DNA of 64,000 nucleotides, taken from contig CAXRGQ010000006.1 in assembly GCA_964230215.1 (NCBI GenBank), positions 434,001 through 498,000 of the forward strand, read 5' to 3'. Position 1 is the stretch's first letter; each line of letters starts with the position of its first letter. The translations under genes and the position numbers were made by a program. The notes under the pieces are model-generated. The model saw only the letters and a program-made list of their open reading frames with translations, made no database searches and was not told where the DNA came from. Positions 23,557 to 32,416 of this stretch are shown here, one piece after another. The DNA comes from JAUILH01 sp964230215. GTDB taxonomy: Bacteria; Bacteroidota; Bacteroidia; Flavobacteriales_D; JAUILH01.

Positions 23557-25272
23557 GTGAGCGAGCAAGTTGAGCATAACGAGAAAGTATTAAGCACAAA
23601 GCAAAGACTGGTTTTCTTTGGTAAATCAAGGCTTTTGATGGCGAAACGTTTGTTTAAAGACCTCAACAATGGTCCATCAAGATTACATGTGGATTCATCG
23701 CCTTTTTCCGGAAAGGTTATTGGCGAATCCGTAACTGCACTCTGGCGCGATGAAAATCCAAAAGAACGAGATTTAACTGCTGGGAAAATTCAGAATTTAC
23801 GTGTTGCATGTATGGCACTAAACAACATATTTGTTCCTAAGGGAGAGACATTTAGTTTCTGGAAACACATTGGACGAACTACCAAGCGCAAGGGCTATGT
23901 TCTTGGGCGTGAAGTTCGTGAAGGCTGTATCATTCCTACAATGGGAGGAGGTATATGTCAATTATCAAACGCCTTGTACGATAGTTGTCTAAAGGCTGGT
24001 ATTGAAGTAACAGAACGCCATGGGCATACAGAAGTGATAGCAGGGTCCTTGGCAGAACAGAATAGGGATGCCACCGTTTTTTGGAATTATGTCGATTTTA
24101 GATTTAAAGCACATTGCGACATCAAAATTCAGGCATACATGACACACGACAACCTTGTTATTCGTCTACTTGGAGAGCAAGCAGGTGGATATACGGTAGA
24201 TAATGTCAAGTCACGTGATATCAGTGAAATAGGTAATTGCTATTCATGTGGTAAGACTGATTGCAGTATGCATGTTGATATTAAGTCTAGCGATATCAAA
24301 TTTGGTAAGCAGGCGCTGGTTTTAGATGCCATGAGTCCTTTGATAAATGATTACATACTGAATCATATAAACGAGTCGTATTACGCCTTCTTGCCCTTAG
24401 ATGGGCACAAACTAAAGAAAGCTCAATACAAATGGAAATTAAAGGCAGATAAGAGCTATTACTTCACATTTGATACGCTAAAGAGGAGCCGTGCAGTAAG
24501 AGGCTTAGGTCCGAAAGGCAAGTTACAAGAAGTTCTTTATAACTATGACTACAGCTTGGGACGCAAAATGGCTAAAAAAATTCCATATGATGTTTCGCAT
24601 GTTGTAGTAGCGCAGAATCTTCTTCCTGCTCTTAGGGATTCGGGTGTTTTATGGGGGCGATCATTTGATGTTATCATGACCCGATTACCTATGAAAAACT
24701 TGCAGAGTGTTCTGGATGAGGCACATGATTTACATCCTACATCCACTACCCTAGCCGATTTTAGGGTCCCCAAAGACATTGTTGATGTAGAATGGAAAGC
24801 CTTATCTGCAGCTAGCAGAGTTATTACAACACATTCAGGCATTCGGGACGTTTTTGGTTCAAAAGCAGTCTACATACCAGAAGATATAAAGTTCGGTGAA
24901 GCCAAAGAGACAGTGCGAGACTACATCATGTTGGGCGGACCTGCATTGGCAAGAAAAGGTGTTTATGAGTTTTTGGCAACATTTGGTGAGAATGGATATA
25001 AACTATGTGCTCCAGGTAAAGCATATGAAAACGATTCGGCTGCCGAAAAGATTGAAGCTCTTCCAACTAATTGGCGTGAAATCGTTAAGGCTTTAATTTT
25101 GCCAGCTTATGTAGAACATAGTAATGTTTGGGTGAAGCGTGCTATGGAAGCTGGCATTCCATGCATAGTATCTAAAAATTGTGGTTTGCAAGCACAAACA
25201 GGTTTGATCGTATTGGAAGAATTATCATCTTCTAGTATTAACTCGGCTTATAAAAAACTCGATCTTGAATAA
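23557..25272 (+). CDS. VanW domain fused to a glycosyltransferase-like domain
   Basis: A 571-residue protein. About residues 45-225 match the VanW family: the start of the domain, FVPKGETFSFWKHIGRTTKRKGYVLG, the GCIIPTMGGGICQLSNALYDSCLKAGIEV core and ERHGHTEVI. About 250-571 looks like a GT-B glycosyltransferase: ASRVITTHSGIRDVFG, VYIPEDIKF, YIMLGGPALARKGVYEF and a donor-site region with AGIPCIVSKNCGLQ. VanW itself has no settled function and was first seen in vancomycin-resistance clusters. There is no signal peptide, so it is probably cytoplasmic. The start is GTG; an ATG at 23638 is an alternative. The fusion suggests a role in sugar transfer to an envelope polymer (inference). Confidence 0.78.
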   Translation: MSEQVEHNEKVLSTKQRLVFFGKSRLLMAKRLFKDLNNGPSRLHVDSSPFSGKVIGESVTALWRDENPKERDLTAGKIQNLRVACMALNNIFVPKGETFSFWKHIGRTTKRKGYVLGREVREGCIIPTMGGGICQLSNALYDSCLKAGIEVTERHGHTEVIAGSLAEQNRDATVFWNYVDFRFKAHCDIKIQAYMTHDNLVIRLLGEQAGGYTVDNVKSRDISEIGNCYSCGKTDCSMHVDIKSSDIKFGKQALVLDAMSPLINDYILNHINESYYAFLPLDGHKLKKAQYKWKLKADKSYYFTFDTLKRSRAVRGLGPKGKLQEVLYNYDYSLGRKMAKKIPYDVSHVVVAQNLLPALRDSGVLWGRSFDVIMTRLPMKNLQSVLDEAHDLHPTSTTLADFRVPKDIVDVEWKALSAASRVITTHSGIRDVFGSKAVYIPEDIKFGEAKETVRDYIMLGGPALARKGVYEFLATFGENGYKLCAPGKAYENDSAAEKIEALPTNWREIVKALILPAYVEHSNVWVKRAMEAGIPCIVSKNCGLQAQTGLIVLEELSSSSINSAYKKLDLE

Positions 25273-25321
25273 TTTCCATCATTTCCTGTTGCCATCATAT
25301 ATTTAATCCGATTTTTGCAAG

Positions 25322-26509
25322 ATGAAAATTTTGTGGGGTATATTGTTTATGGGCGTGCTGGTTGCATGTGATGAAGAGAAATCAGATGAAGCAGAACATG
25401 ATCCAGAACCCAAAAAAGAAGTTCTAATAGACAGTTCATGGTATTATGATTCGCTCAATGCCCCCTACATAGATGATATACAGTCCTATTTTAAAGAACG
25501 AGCTACAAGTCATCTTTTCAATGGAGTATATCTATTTGCTCAAAACGGCTACGTGATTGATAGTGGCCTATATGGAGTTAAAAACCAAGATGAAAATGAT
25601 AGTCTCTCCTTCAACACCGCATTTCAATTAGCCAGCGGGTCTAAACCGTTTACGGCAACAGCTATATTAAAATTGGTGGAAGAAGGTAAACTGGGTCTAG
25701 ATGATTCGGTACACCATATAATAGACCTACCGTACAAAGGAATAACTGTAAGAATGTTATTAAATCATCGAGGGGGCCTTGGGAACTATATTTATTTCAC
25801 GGAGCACCTATTTAAAGACACTAATGCTATACTCACCAACCAAGGTATTTTAGATATATTAAAAGACACTGTTCCTAAGATCTACTATCCTCCAAATACA
25901 CATTTTGATTACTCGAATACGGGATATGCATTGTTGGCGTGCATTGTTGAGAAAGTAACGGGTAAAGCCTTTAAAACACACATGAAAGAAGCCATTTTTG
26001 AGCCATTAGGGATGGAGCACTCGTTCATTCTGGATATAACTGAACCGTTACCAAAACATGCTGCAACGGGCTATGTGGGACAATCCATGCGCGATCCAGG
26101 TAATTTATATCTAGATGGTGTAGTTGGCGACAAAGGGATGTATAGCACTGTTCATGATATGCTAATGTTTGATCAGGCCTTGTATAATGGTTTTCTATCG
26201 GACAGCTTGATGGAATTAGCTATGTCTGCCCAAAACCCCATTCTAAGCAATGGAGATAGCTATGGCTATGGCTGGCGATTGATTCATCCAGATACAGAAG
26301 ATAGAATTGTACATCACACTGGCTGGTGGCATGGATTTAGAAGCTTTTTTATTCGCTATCCAAAAGAAAAGAAGACTGTAATCGTATTAGACAATATTAA
26401 GCGTTCATCATGCATGGGAACTAAAGAGTTATTAGGTTTGTTCGCACCAGCTTATCAAACTGAAGATTTGCCATTGGAAGTTGAAGCAAAAGACTCACTT
26501 GGGAAATAA
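25322..26509 (+). CDS. Serine beta-lactamase-family hydrolase, lipoprotein
   Basis: A 395-residue lipoprotein (VLVAC, C16) of the class C beta-lactamase/esterase family. The nucleophile motif is SGSK (S105, K108), the second motif YSN (Y197-N199) lies in FDYSNTGYALL, and HHTGWWHGF gives the third (HTG) motif. Such Bacteroidota proteins are usually D-aminopeptidases, esterases or peptidoglycan-related enzymes, not true beta-lactamases. The acidic stretch after the lipid anchor is a typical linker and may be a surface-export signal. The next gene starts immediately after the stop codon. Confidence 0.85.
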   Translation: MKILWGILFMGVLVACDEEKSDEAEHDPEPKKEVLIDSSWYYDSLNAPYIDDIQSYFKERATSHLFNGVYLFAQNGYVIDSGLYGVKNQDENDSLSFNTAFQLASGSKPFTATAILKLVEEGKLGLDDSVHHIIDLPYKGITVRMLLNHRGGLGNYIYFTEHLFKDTNAILTNQGILDILKDTVPKIYYPPNTHFDYSNTGYALLACIVEKVTGKAFKTHMKEAIFEPLGMEHSFILDITEPLPKHAATGYVGQSMRDPGNLYLDGVVGDKGMYSTVHDMLMFDQALYNGFLSDSLMELAMSAQNPILSNGDSYGYGWRLIHPDTEDRIVHHTGWWHGFRSFFIRYPKEKKTVIVLDNIKRSSCMGTKELLGLFAPAYQTEDLPLEVEAKDSLGK

Positions 26510-27145
26510 ATGAGAATTGAAGCCAAAATAAGCATGTCGGTTTTTGCCTTTTATTTAATATTTGGCTTGAACGAATTATTTGGTGTTGGACAGCGTTTTA
26601 TAGTGCCTCATATTCTGGATGACATCATCTTGTTTGTTGTAAGTATCATATTTATTTACTTCCAAAAGAACGCTAAGGCTATGCTATTCCCATTTAGTTT
26701 TACCTTACTTGCTTTCTTTGGCTTTTTGAGCGCGCCACATGCTGCCACTTTATTTGATGAAGTAGTCGATATTGATGGATTTGCTCATTTTGTAAAACAG
26801 CATCAAGACACAATACTATATCTCTTTCTAGCCACATTTATCTTGATATCAGCAGTCACATTAAGTATTCTGCCGAAATACTTTAAACAAAAAGATTGGC
26901 CTAAATACTTATTTGTAGGACTCGGTATTAATGTACTTGTGTTGTTACCACTTAGTTTTTACTTCAACTGGTCTTTGCACATCTATGCCGTTAGCATGTT
27001 TGTCTTTTCGGCTTTAATTCTAATACGAAACGAGAGCGAATTTACTTTGCATACACACCAATACGCCTTCATCATGCTTCACTTTATTGCAAGTATGTTA
27101 ACCGTATTAGAGTTCGTATCACTCAGAGGCCTTATTACGCTTTAG
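26510..27145 (+). CDS. Polytopic membrane protein, function unknown
   Basis: A 211-residue protein with about six or seven hydrophobic segments (roughly residues 9-25, 37-49, 57-72, 94-117, 129-146, 151-165, 182-200). It has no recognisable motif, and its few charged residues lie in short loops such as KYFKQKDWPKY. The ATG follows the stop of the beta-lactamase-like gene with no spacer, so the two are translationally coupled. It overlaps the convergent barrel-like gene by 27 bases. Confidence 0.65.
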   Translation: MRIEAKISMSVFAFYLIFGLNELFGVGQRFIVPHILDDIILFVVSIIFIYFQKNAKAMLFPFSFTLLAFFGFLSAPHAATLFDEVVDIDGFAHFVKQHQDTILYLFLATFILISAVTLSILPKYFKQKDWPKYLFVGLGINVLVLLPLSFYFNWSLHIYAVSMFVFSALILIRNESEFTLHTHQYAFIMLHFIASMLTVLEFVSLRGLITL

Positions 27146-27943
27146 GGGAAACTGACCGCCTAATTGAATCGCAAACTGAGTCCACCCAAAATTTTGTGAA
27201 GCTCTAGCCTCTCCGCCATCTACCAAAATGTCTGGCAGAAATGCCCAGCCAGCTCTCGTGTCAAAGGACAGAAATAAATGTTTGATAGGATATACTCTCA
27301 GTTTTAAATTGACAGCTCCTCCAAAGCCAGCTAGATGAAATGCGTTGTCTACATTATTATTGAAGAGATTAATCTTGGTCTTTGGAATATATGCGCCAAG
27401 TGCCACTCCACCAATTCCATAGACCCCTCCTCCATTTTTGAATTGTAGTTTAGGAATGGCATAATAATATTCTGCATCAATACTGGCAAAATTCAAACCA
27501 TCCGAATGTTCAAATTGAAGAAAATCAGTTCCCACTAAGACCTCTTCATTTTGATAGTTTCCGGCATAAACGGTACTTGCCTCCTTATCTATTCTGCCTG
27601 TGATACTGACGTACTGATTATCTCGCATCACATATTTAAGATGGTCTAGCCCTATTGACATGGCAATGTTATCAGTGATGAAATATCCTACTCTATAATT
27701 GTATTGTGGAATAGTAAATAACTCAATATTAAAATAGGTTTTAGTATCAAATCTTGTCGGTCGGTCTCTAGCGACTACACTATGAAGCGTAAAATTGTAT
27801 GAATCACTTCTAAAATGTATGTCTGAATTAGTATACGAACTTCTGTTGTAACCCCAGTAGAGAAACATCTCACCCTTAAAGCTTTGCGATAAAACTGGGG
27901 ATAGAAATCCAACAACTATCAGGCTTAACAATACTTTCATCAT
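27119..27943 (-). CDS. Predicted outer-membrane beta-barrel protein
   Basis: A 274-residue protein with a signal peptide (VVGFLSPVLSQ, cut near residue 20). The mature part alternates aromatic and polar residues in strand-like pieces (MFLYWGYNRSSY, YNYRVGYFITDNIAMSIGLDHLKY, AVNLKLRVYPIKHLFLSFDTRAGWAF), which fits an outer-membrane barrel of the kind common in this phylum. It ends with QFAIQLGGQFPL followed by a short charged tail, so it lacks a classic terminal aromatic residue. No function is assigned. Confidence 0.65.
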   Translation of the reverse strand: MMKVLLSLIVVGFLSPVLSQSFKGEMFLYWGYNRSSYTNSDIHFRSDSYNFTLHSVVARDRPTRFDTKTYFNIELFTIPQYNYRVGYFITDNIAMSIGLDHLKYVMRDNQYVSITGRIDKEASTVYAGNYQNEEVLVGTDFLQFEHSDGLNFASIDAEYYYAIPKLQFKNGGGVYGIGGVALGAYIPKTKINLFNNNVDNAFHLAGFGGAVNLKLRVYPIKHLFLSFDTRAGWAFLPDILVDGGEARASQNFGWTQFAIQLGGQFPLKRNKASE

Positions 27944-28006
27944 TTATACTAATTGGTTTCTCAGAAATTATTTAACTTTAGAAGTATCTAGTACAAAGAT
28001 AAAAGA

Positions 28007-28228
28007 ATGGAAGAAGAAGTTTGGCATACTGGAAAAGTAAAGTTTTTCAACTACAAGAATAAATTTGGCTTTGTGATTGTTGACCAGTCAGGTGAAGAAA
28101 TTTATGTTCACAAGAAAGACTGTTTAGACGAAATACACGAAGGTAATGTTGTTAGTTTTATGATTGGTGAAGCAAAAAGAGGTCCCGTAGCTTTACAAGT
28201 TAAACTAGTTAGGCCTGATGATAACTAG
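28007..28228 (+). CDS. Cold-shock-domain-like protein
   Basis: A 73-residue single-domain protein that follows the CspA pattern: GKVKFFNYKNKFGFVIV (RNP1-like KFGFV at residues 19-23) and EIYVHKKDC (RNP2-like), ending VALQVKLV. It would bind single-stranded RNA or DNA. It differs from typical CspA: RNP2 lacks the usual FVH-Phe/Tyr arrangement (here YVHKK) and the N-terminus has an acidic MEEEVW. It overlaps the end of the convergent T9SS cargo gene by 4 bases. Confidence 0.82.
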   Translation: MEEEVWHTGKVKFFNYKNKFGFVIVDQSGEEIYVHKKDCLDEIHEGNVVSFMIGEAKRGPVALQVKLVRPDDN

Positions 28229-29655
28229 TGATTTACTGTAAGCTTCCTGTATACTTGTTCGCCATTTCTCGCCTCAATTATTAGCTGATACAATCCTGAA
28301 GACCATTCTCTGCAATCGATTTTGTTTGCATTACTGTTGTGCATTAATCTGCCATTAATATCATATACACTCACATTATTAATAGTTTCAAGTGTTTCTA
28401 TGAAGATGAAATCAGTCGTTGGATTGGGGAAAACATTCAATTCAAATGCTTCTGAAACGTCTTCTACATCCGTAAAATCATAAAACTGCCCATCTATCTG
28501 ATAGCTATTATTGGTGTAAGGCTCTGGACCCAGTTTGATTATATAAATGTCGCTACCCCCATAGTTAAAGCTTTCCGTATTACCACACAGAATAAAGGAA
28601 TCATCATGCGTATACGCCACACCTGTGCAATGTTCATTGCTATTACCACCATCCGAAAACGAAGAAATTACACCACCTAATGAATTTGTATAGTAGCCAA
28701 CATAATTATTGCTTCCATCTGCAGGAACAAATATATCTCCTACCATAAACATCCAGTCAAACGGACGTCTGGCCATATCCATTCCTACTTCATCTTCTAT
28801 ACTCCCTTTGGTATCATCATATAGGTATGCGCCAGCTCCATCTACGCCTAATAAATAGATATCTGATCCTCCCAGTCCATACGATTGTGTACTTCCAACA
28901 ATATTGTAGTGAGAAAACTGTGGTTGAATTGCACGTCCTTCATCATCAAGAGGACCGCCATGTGCTGTTGTCCAGATTTCGGCCCCTGTTTGAGCGTATC
29001 TTGCCACATAAACGTCTTTTCCTCCAGCGCCCATACCATCGGTTGATCCTACTATCATGTAATTTAAGAATGTCGTTGTATACAAATCATAAAAGATATC
29101 TTCCCCTGCTGTCCCACTGGTCGATTGCCAGATTAAGTCACCATTCTTGTCCGTCCGAATAATATAACCATCGCTGTCTCCAGCACCAAAACTATAGGTC
29201 TGACCAACTATGATATAGCCACTATCTGGCATAATGTTAATCGAATGACCCATATCCCAATCACTTCCACCGAAACTCTTCTCCCATTCGAATTCTCCAT
29301 CCTTATCAATTTTTAAAAGATAGACATCATACCCGCCGGCCCCAATACTATTGGTATATCCAGTAATGATATATCCCGAATCTGGGGTTTGAAGTATCTT
29401 ATTTCCTACCTCAACATTACTTCCTCCGTAGTATTTAGACCACAAGTAGTTACCTAAAGAGTCGATTTTAAGGATATACACATCCGATGAGTAGCCCGTT
29501 AATGAAGAGGAACCGACAATTACGTAGGAAGAATCACTAGCCTGAATAATATCATTGGCTTGGTCCGAATGCACGCTACCGAAAGTCTTCTGGAAACTTA
29601 CCTGAGAAAATGCTCCCTGACAAATCAAACACGCTATGATGGCTAATAATCTCAA
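28225..29655 (-). CDS. T9SS cargo protein with repeated delta-60-like units
   Basis: A 476-residue secreted protein. After a signal peptide (cut near GAFSQ) come about seven repeats of roughly 50 residues built on GG(S)D(V/I)YLLKID..G...W....GG, probably propeller blades. From about residue 405 there is a type A T9SS C-terminal sorting domain: VFPNPTTDFIFIE, VSVYDINGRLM and GLYQLIIEARNGEQVYRKLTV. The start is a TTG that overlaps the upstream TGA (TTGA); no later start keeps the signal peptide. It is the last gene of a three-gene operon with a barrel and a lipoprotein. Confidence 0.85.
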   Translation of the reverse strand: MRLLAIIACLICQGAFSQVSFQKTFGSVHSDQANDIIQASDSSYVIVGSSSLTGYSSDVYILKIDSLGNYLWSKYYGGSNVEVGNKILQTPDSGYIITGYTNSIGAGGYDVYLLKIDKDGEFEWEKSFGGSDWDMGHSINIMPDSGYIIVGQTYSFGAGDSDGYIIRTDKNGDLIWQSTSGTAGEDIFYDLYTTTFLNYMIVGSTDGMGAGGKDVYVARYAQTGAEIWTTAHGGPLDDEGRAIQPQFSHYNIVGSTQSYGLGGSDIYLLGVDGAGAYLYDDTKGSIEDEVGMDMARRPFDWMFMVGDIFVPADGSNNYVGYYTNSLGGVISSFSDGGNSNEHCTGVAYTHDDSFILCGNTESFNYGGSDIYIIKLGPEPYTNNSYQIDGQFYDFTDVEDVSEAFELNVFPNPTTDFIFIETLETINNVSVYDINGRLMHNSNANKIDCREWSSGLYQLIIEARNGEQVYRKLTVNH

Positions 29656-30821
29656 ATCTTTGCTCTAACTCCTATATTAACGTTATACCCGTAGCCATTG
29701 TTTCTTAAGCTGTTTACTATTGCATTACTCCTTAAGCTTAATTCAATACCCGGCTTAAAATTCATTAGTAAACCAATCCCTCCATGTAGTCTGTAATATC
29801 CACCATAGCCAATGCGTAGATCTAATTGGGTTGAATTAGATGCCCAATATCTTAGACCTCCCATTAATTCAGGCAAGCTGTGATACAGATATCGGTAATT
29901 AAGCGTAGCTGTCCAGTTTATACGATGGCTCTCATTAACTATGGCGAGTCTTTCAACACTTAGTCTGAATGGCATTATCATATTCTCTCTAAGGTTTGTT
30001 GCAGCTATCCCTAAAGTATCGTTCAACTCTGGAGCATTAAACGTATTGTTTATCAAATCATTAAACTCAAATCCCGAATAAGTGTACAAGGAGTCCACAT
30101 TCATTGTTTTTGATCGTACACTCCAAAACATCATTCCTATATCTTCAATGCGGAATTTAACAGCCTTATCATAAATGTATTGCGCACTAATTCCCACTCC
30201 CGTCCCGTTTGCTGCTCCAATTCCTGTTTTACCAGTGTTACTGTATTGTAAATCAAGTTCTGCATTCAGAGCCACCTGATGCGCATCTGGTGAGGTGTAA
30301 AAGCTGCTATTTAAACTTGATCCTTTGATAAAGTCGCTTCCTTTATGTAGTCTCAAACCAAGTTGCAAAGCGTTATTTTTCATAGATACCCCAAAACCCA
30401 CATATTGACTGTGGAATCTATTTAGCTGCATATCCAAGCTCATTTCCTGACCAAGATACTGTGCGTTTCCATTCAGAGCCAACTCAAGAAAATCTCTATC
30501 AACATCTAGACGGAATGCCTGCATGATGCCCAACTCCACATAGGGTTTAATACTCTCTGATTTAAAGAGCTTTGCAGGAATAATGTAATGTGCGTTTGTG
30601 CTATACTCGCCTGCCATGCGATTAATATCTTCCAAATCACCCAGGAAACCTGCCTTTGTGGACGAATCGAGTTGCCCGCCAAACATTATATATTCTAAGA
30701 AATTGTTGTTTATTCCACTGCTCCCATACTGTAAATCTCCGTACGCATAGAAATTCATAGAATCTGATTGAGCTTTAAGATTCAATGTATAGAGACACAA
30801 TATGACGGCTAGATATCTCAC
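29652..30821 (-). CDS. Outer-membrane beta-barrel protein (DUF5723-like)
   Basis: A 389-residue protein with a signal peptide (cut after LNLKAQ). The rest is strand-rich: YVELGIMQAFRLDVD, YVGFGVSMKNNALQLGLRLHKGSDF, GVGISAQYIYDKAVKFRIEDIGMMFWS and repeated RIGYGGYYRLHGGIGLLMNF strands at the end. The order of elements resembles DUF5723 outer-membrane proteins as I remember them. It begins with GTG overlapping the upstream stop (GTGA), which makes translational coupling likely. It may hold or export the neighbouring lipoprotein or T9SS cargo; that is inference. Confidence 0.7.
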   Translation of the reverse strand: MRYLAVILCLYTLNLKAQSDSMNFYAYGDLQYGSSGINNNFLEYIMFGGQLDSSTKAGFLGDLEDINRMAGEYSTNAHYIIPAKLFKSESIKPYVELGIMQAFRLDVDRDFLELALNGNAQYLGQEMSLDMQLNRFHSQYVGFGVSMKNNALQLGLRLHKGSDFIKGSSLNSSFYTSPDAHQVALNAELDLQYSNTGKTGIGAANGTGVGISAQYIYDKAVKFRIEDIGMMFWSVRSKTMNVDSLYTYSGFEFNDLINNTFNAPELNDTLGIAATNLRENMIMPFRLSVERLAIVNESHRINWTATLNYRYLYHSLPELMGGLRYWASNSTQLDLRIGYGGYYRLHGGIGLLMNFKPGIELSLRSNAIVNSLRNNGYGYNVNIGVRAKI

Positions 30822-32389
30822 AGAGCAGCTTCAATTTTTCCCGCACCGATTACACGAATCGATATGAATTGAGACTTATTTAGAGTTACATGTTGAGATA
30901 AGTTGGCGGTATTGCAAGTAAACCGGACTACTAGGCGACCTCCATTTCGCAAAGTCTCCATTTGTGCATCATTAAAAACTACATCAAAATTTTGATTGCT
31001 GTTAGCGATGACATTATTCATCAAATCTATGCTTGCAGATAATATGGTTGGTGCCGCTACATTATCAACGATAGTCCCTAAACTGTCCAGAATAAAAAAT
31101 GTGGGAATCAGCTCAAGCGGGTATCCATTTTCGACTTCCATTCGTGCCGTAAACTCAAGCACATTGACTGGCAAATCACTCAGATCAAGATCCAATGTAT
31201 CCTGTAAAGTGAAGTTATTCGCTATTAAGCTCAGTGGCATACGCACATCTAAAATGGCATCAATCGAGCTTATGCCATACGCAAAGTCTGTGTTGTTAGA
31301 AACGTTCCCCAGAGGATTAATATCCATTTCAACGTCATAAGAAAAGCGTTGCGGGATCAACTCAAGCATCTGGTCAATATTGCTATTCATGGTACTAAAG
31401 CTTTTGTTGATTGAGCTTGGCTGAATGACGCCTCCGAAATCTGTAGCTCTGTTGATATTTATAGTTTGCCCAATTATTGGATGGTTGAAATCAAGAAAAC
31501 TGTTGTTAGTTGAATTGATACCTCTCAGGCGATTGATTTTTACGCGTCCGTCTGCGCCAATTCCATTGCTTAACTTCAAATCGACATTTATTTGATCAAT
31601 ATCAATCATGCCAGATATATAGGATGATAGAAGTTTGATAGAGTCTTGGCCTGATTCAGAGAAATTCTGCTGACCAAAATATCCTTTGGCATAGGATGGT
31701 AGCACATCTCTAAACGTGGTTCTAACAACGATTGTATCTTGATTGGTAATTGTGACAGAACCTTCTCCCGGTGCTACCGCAACTCCCACAACGGTTTCCA
31801 ACTTGTTGTATTCGGCACCGCTTACCCCTCTTAAGTTCAAATGATAGCCAGCTAAGTCAAAGCTGCCTGAGATACTCGCCTTGCCCCCAGTTGGAGCTGC
31901 AGGTACGGTTAGAGTAATGTACAAGGGGACTCCGTTTAAAGTGGCTCCTGGCACCGAATAACTCACGACTAATTTCTTGGTAACAGGTGTTTCTATTGTA
32001 TAATCAATAAATCCACGTTCTAAGTTTAACTGAGAAATTTGCACGCCATTGGAGCCAGTGTATTCGAAATCTTGGGGATCATCTATAAACTCCACTCCTT
32101 CGTTAACCGTTGTACTGGCAAATGGTGTGGTTAAACGTTTTGTTACAGAGGTATCAGGAATATCCAGTAGGTCTTTAATCTGCACTGAAAAAACAGTATC
32201 GCTAAAATCCAGACTAAGGTTGCCGTTGGCATCTGCTGATACTATACTATCTGCAATTAAATTGTCAAAATTGAGTGTACCGTGTGCAACAGGAAGGACC
32301 CAATCGCTTTCCCATACAAGCTCTTCGCGCTTTCTACAAGCACCGAGTCCTAAGCCAATTATTATAAATAGAATTCCTAAACGCAACAC
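30818..32389 (-). CDS. Large beta-rich lipoprotein, function unknown
   Basis: A 523-residue lipoprotein (GLGAC, C18). Just after the anchor is WESDWVLPVAHGTLNFDNL, a start I associate with lipoproteins encoded next to DUF5723-type barrels in Bacteroidota. The rest alternates hydrophobic strands with Asn/Asp/Gly turns and has no catalytic motif. The initiation codon is GTG. It is the first gene of a coupled operon (lipoprotein, barrel, T9SS cargo), and all three genes use non-ATG starts. Confidence 0.7.
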   Translation of the reverse strand: MLRLGILFIIIGLGLGACRKREELVWESDWVLPVAHGTLNFDNLIADSIVSADANGNLSLDFSDTVFSVQIKDLLDIPDTSVTKRLTTPFASTTVNEGVEFIDDPQDFEYTGSNGVQISQLNLERGFIDYTIETPVTKKLVVSYSVPGATLNGVPLYITLTVPAAPTGGKASISGSFDLAGYHLNLRGVSGAEYNKLETVVGVAVAPGEGSVTITNQDTIVVRTTFRDVLPSYAKGYFGQQNFSESGQDSIKLLSSYISGMIDIDQINVDLKLSNGIGADGRVKINRLRGINSTNNSFLDFNHPIIGQTININRATDFGGVIQPSSINKSFSTMNSNIDQMLELIPQRFSYDVEMDINPLGNVSNNTDFAYGISSIDAILDVRMPLSLIANNFTLQDTLDLDLSDLPVNVLEFTARMEVENGYPLELIPTFFILDSLGTIVDNVAAPTILSASIDLMNNVIANSNQNFDVVFNDAQMETLRNGGRLVVRFTCNTANLSQHVTLNKSQFISIRVIGAGKIEAAL

Positions 32390-32416
32390 AGTTCTTACTA
32401 TATAACGAAAATACGA

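Noticed and set aside
25322..26509. Antibiotic-resistance beta-lactamase
   Set aside because: It has SxxK, YxN and HTG motifs of the wider serine hydrolase family, but it is a lipoprotein of the esterase/aminopeptidase type with no resistance context.
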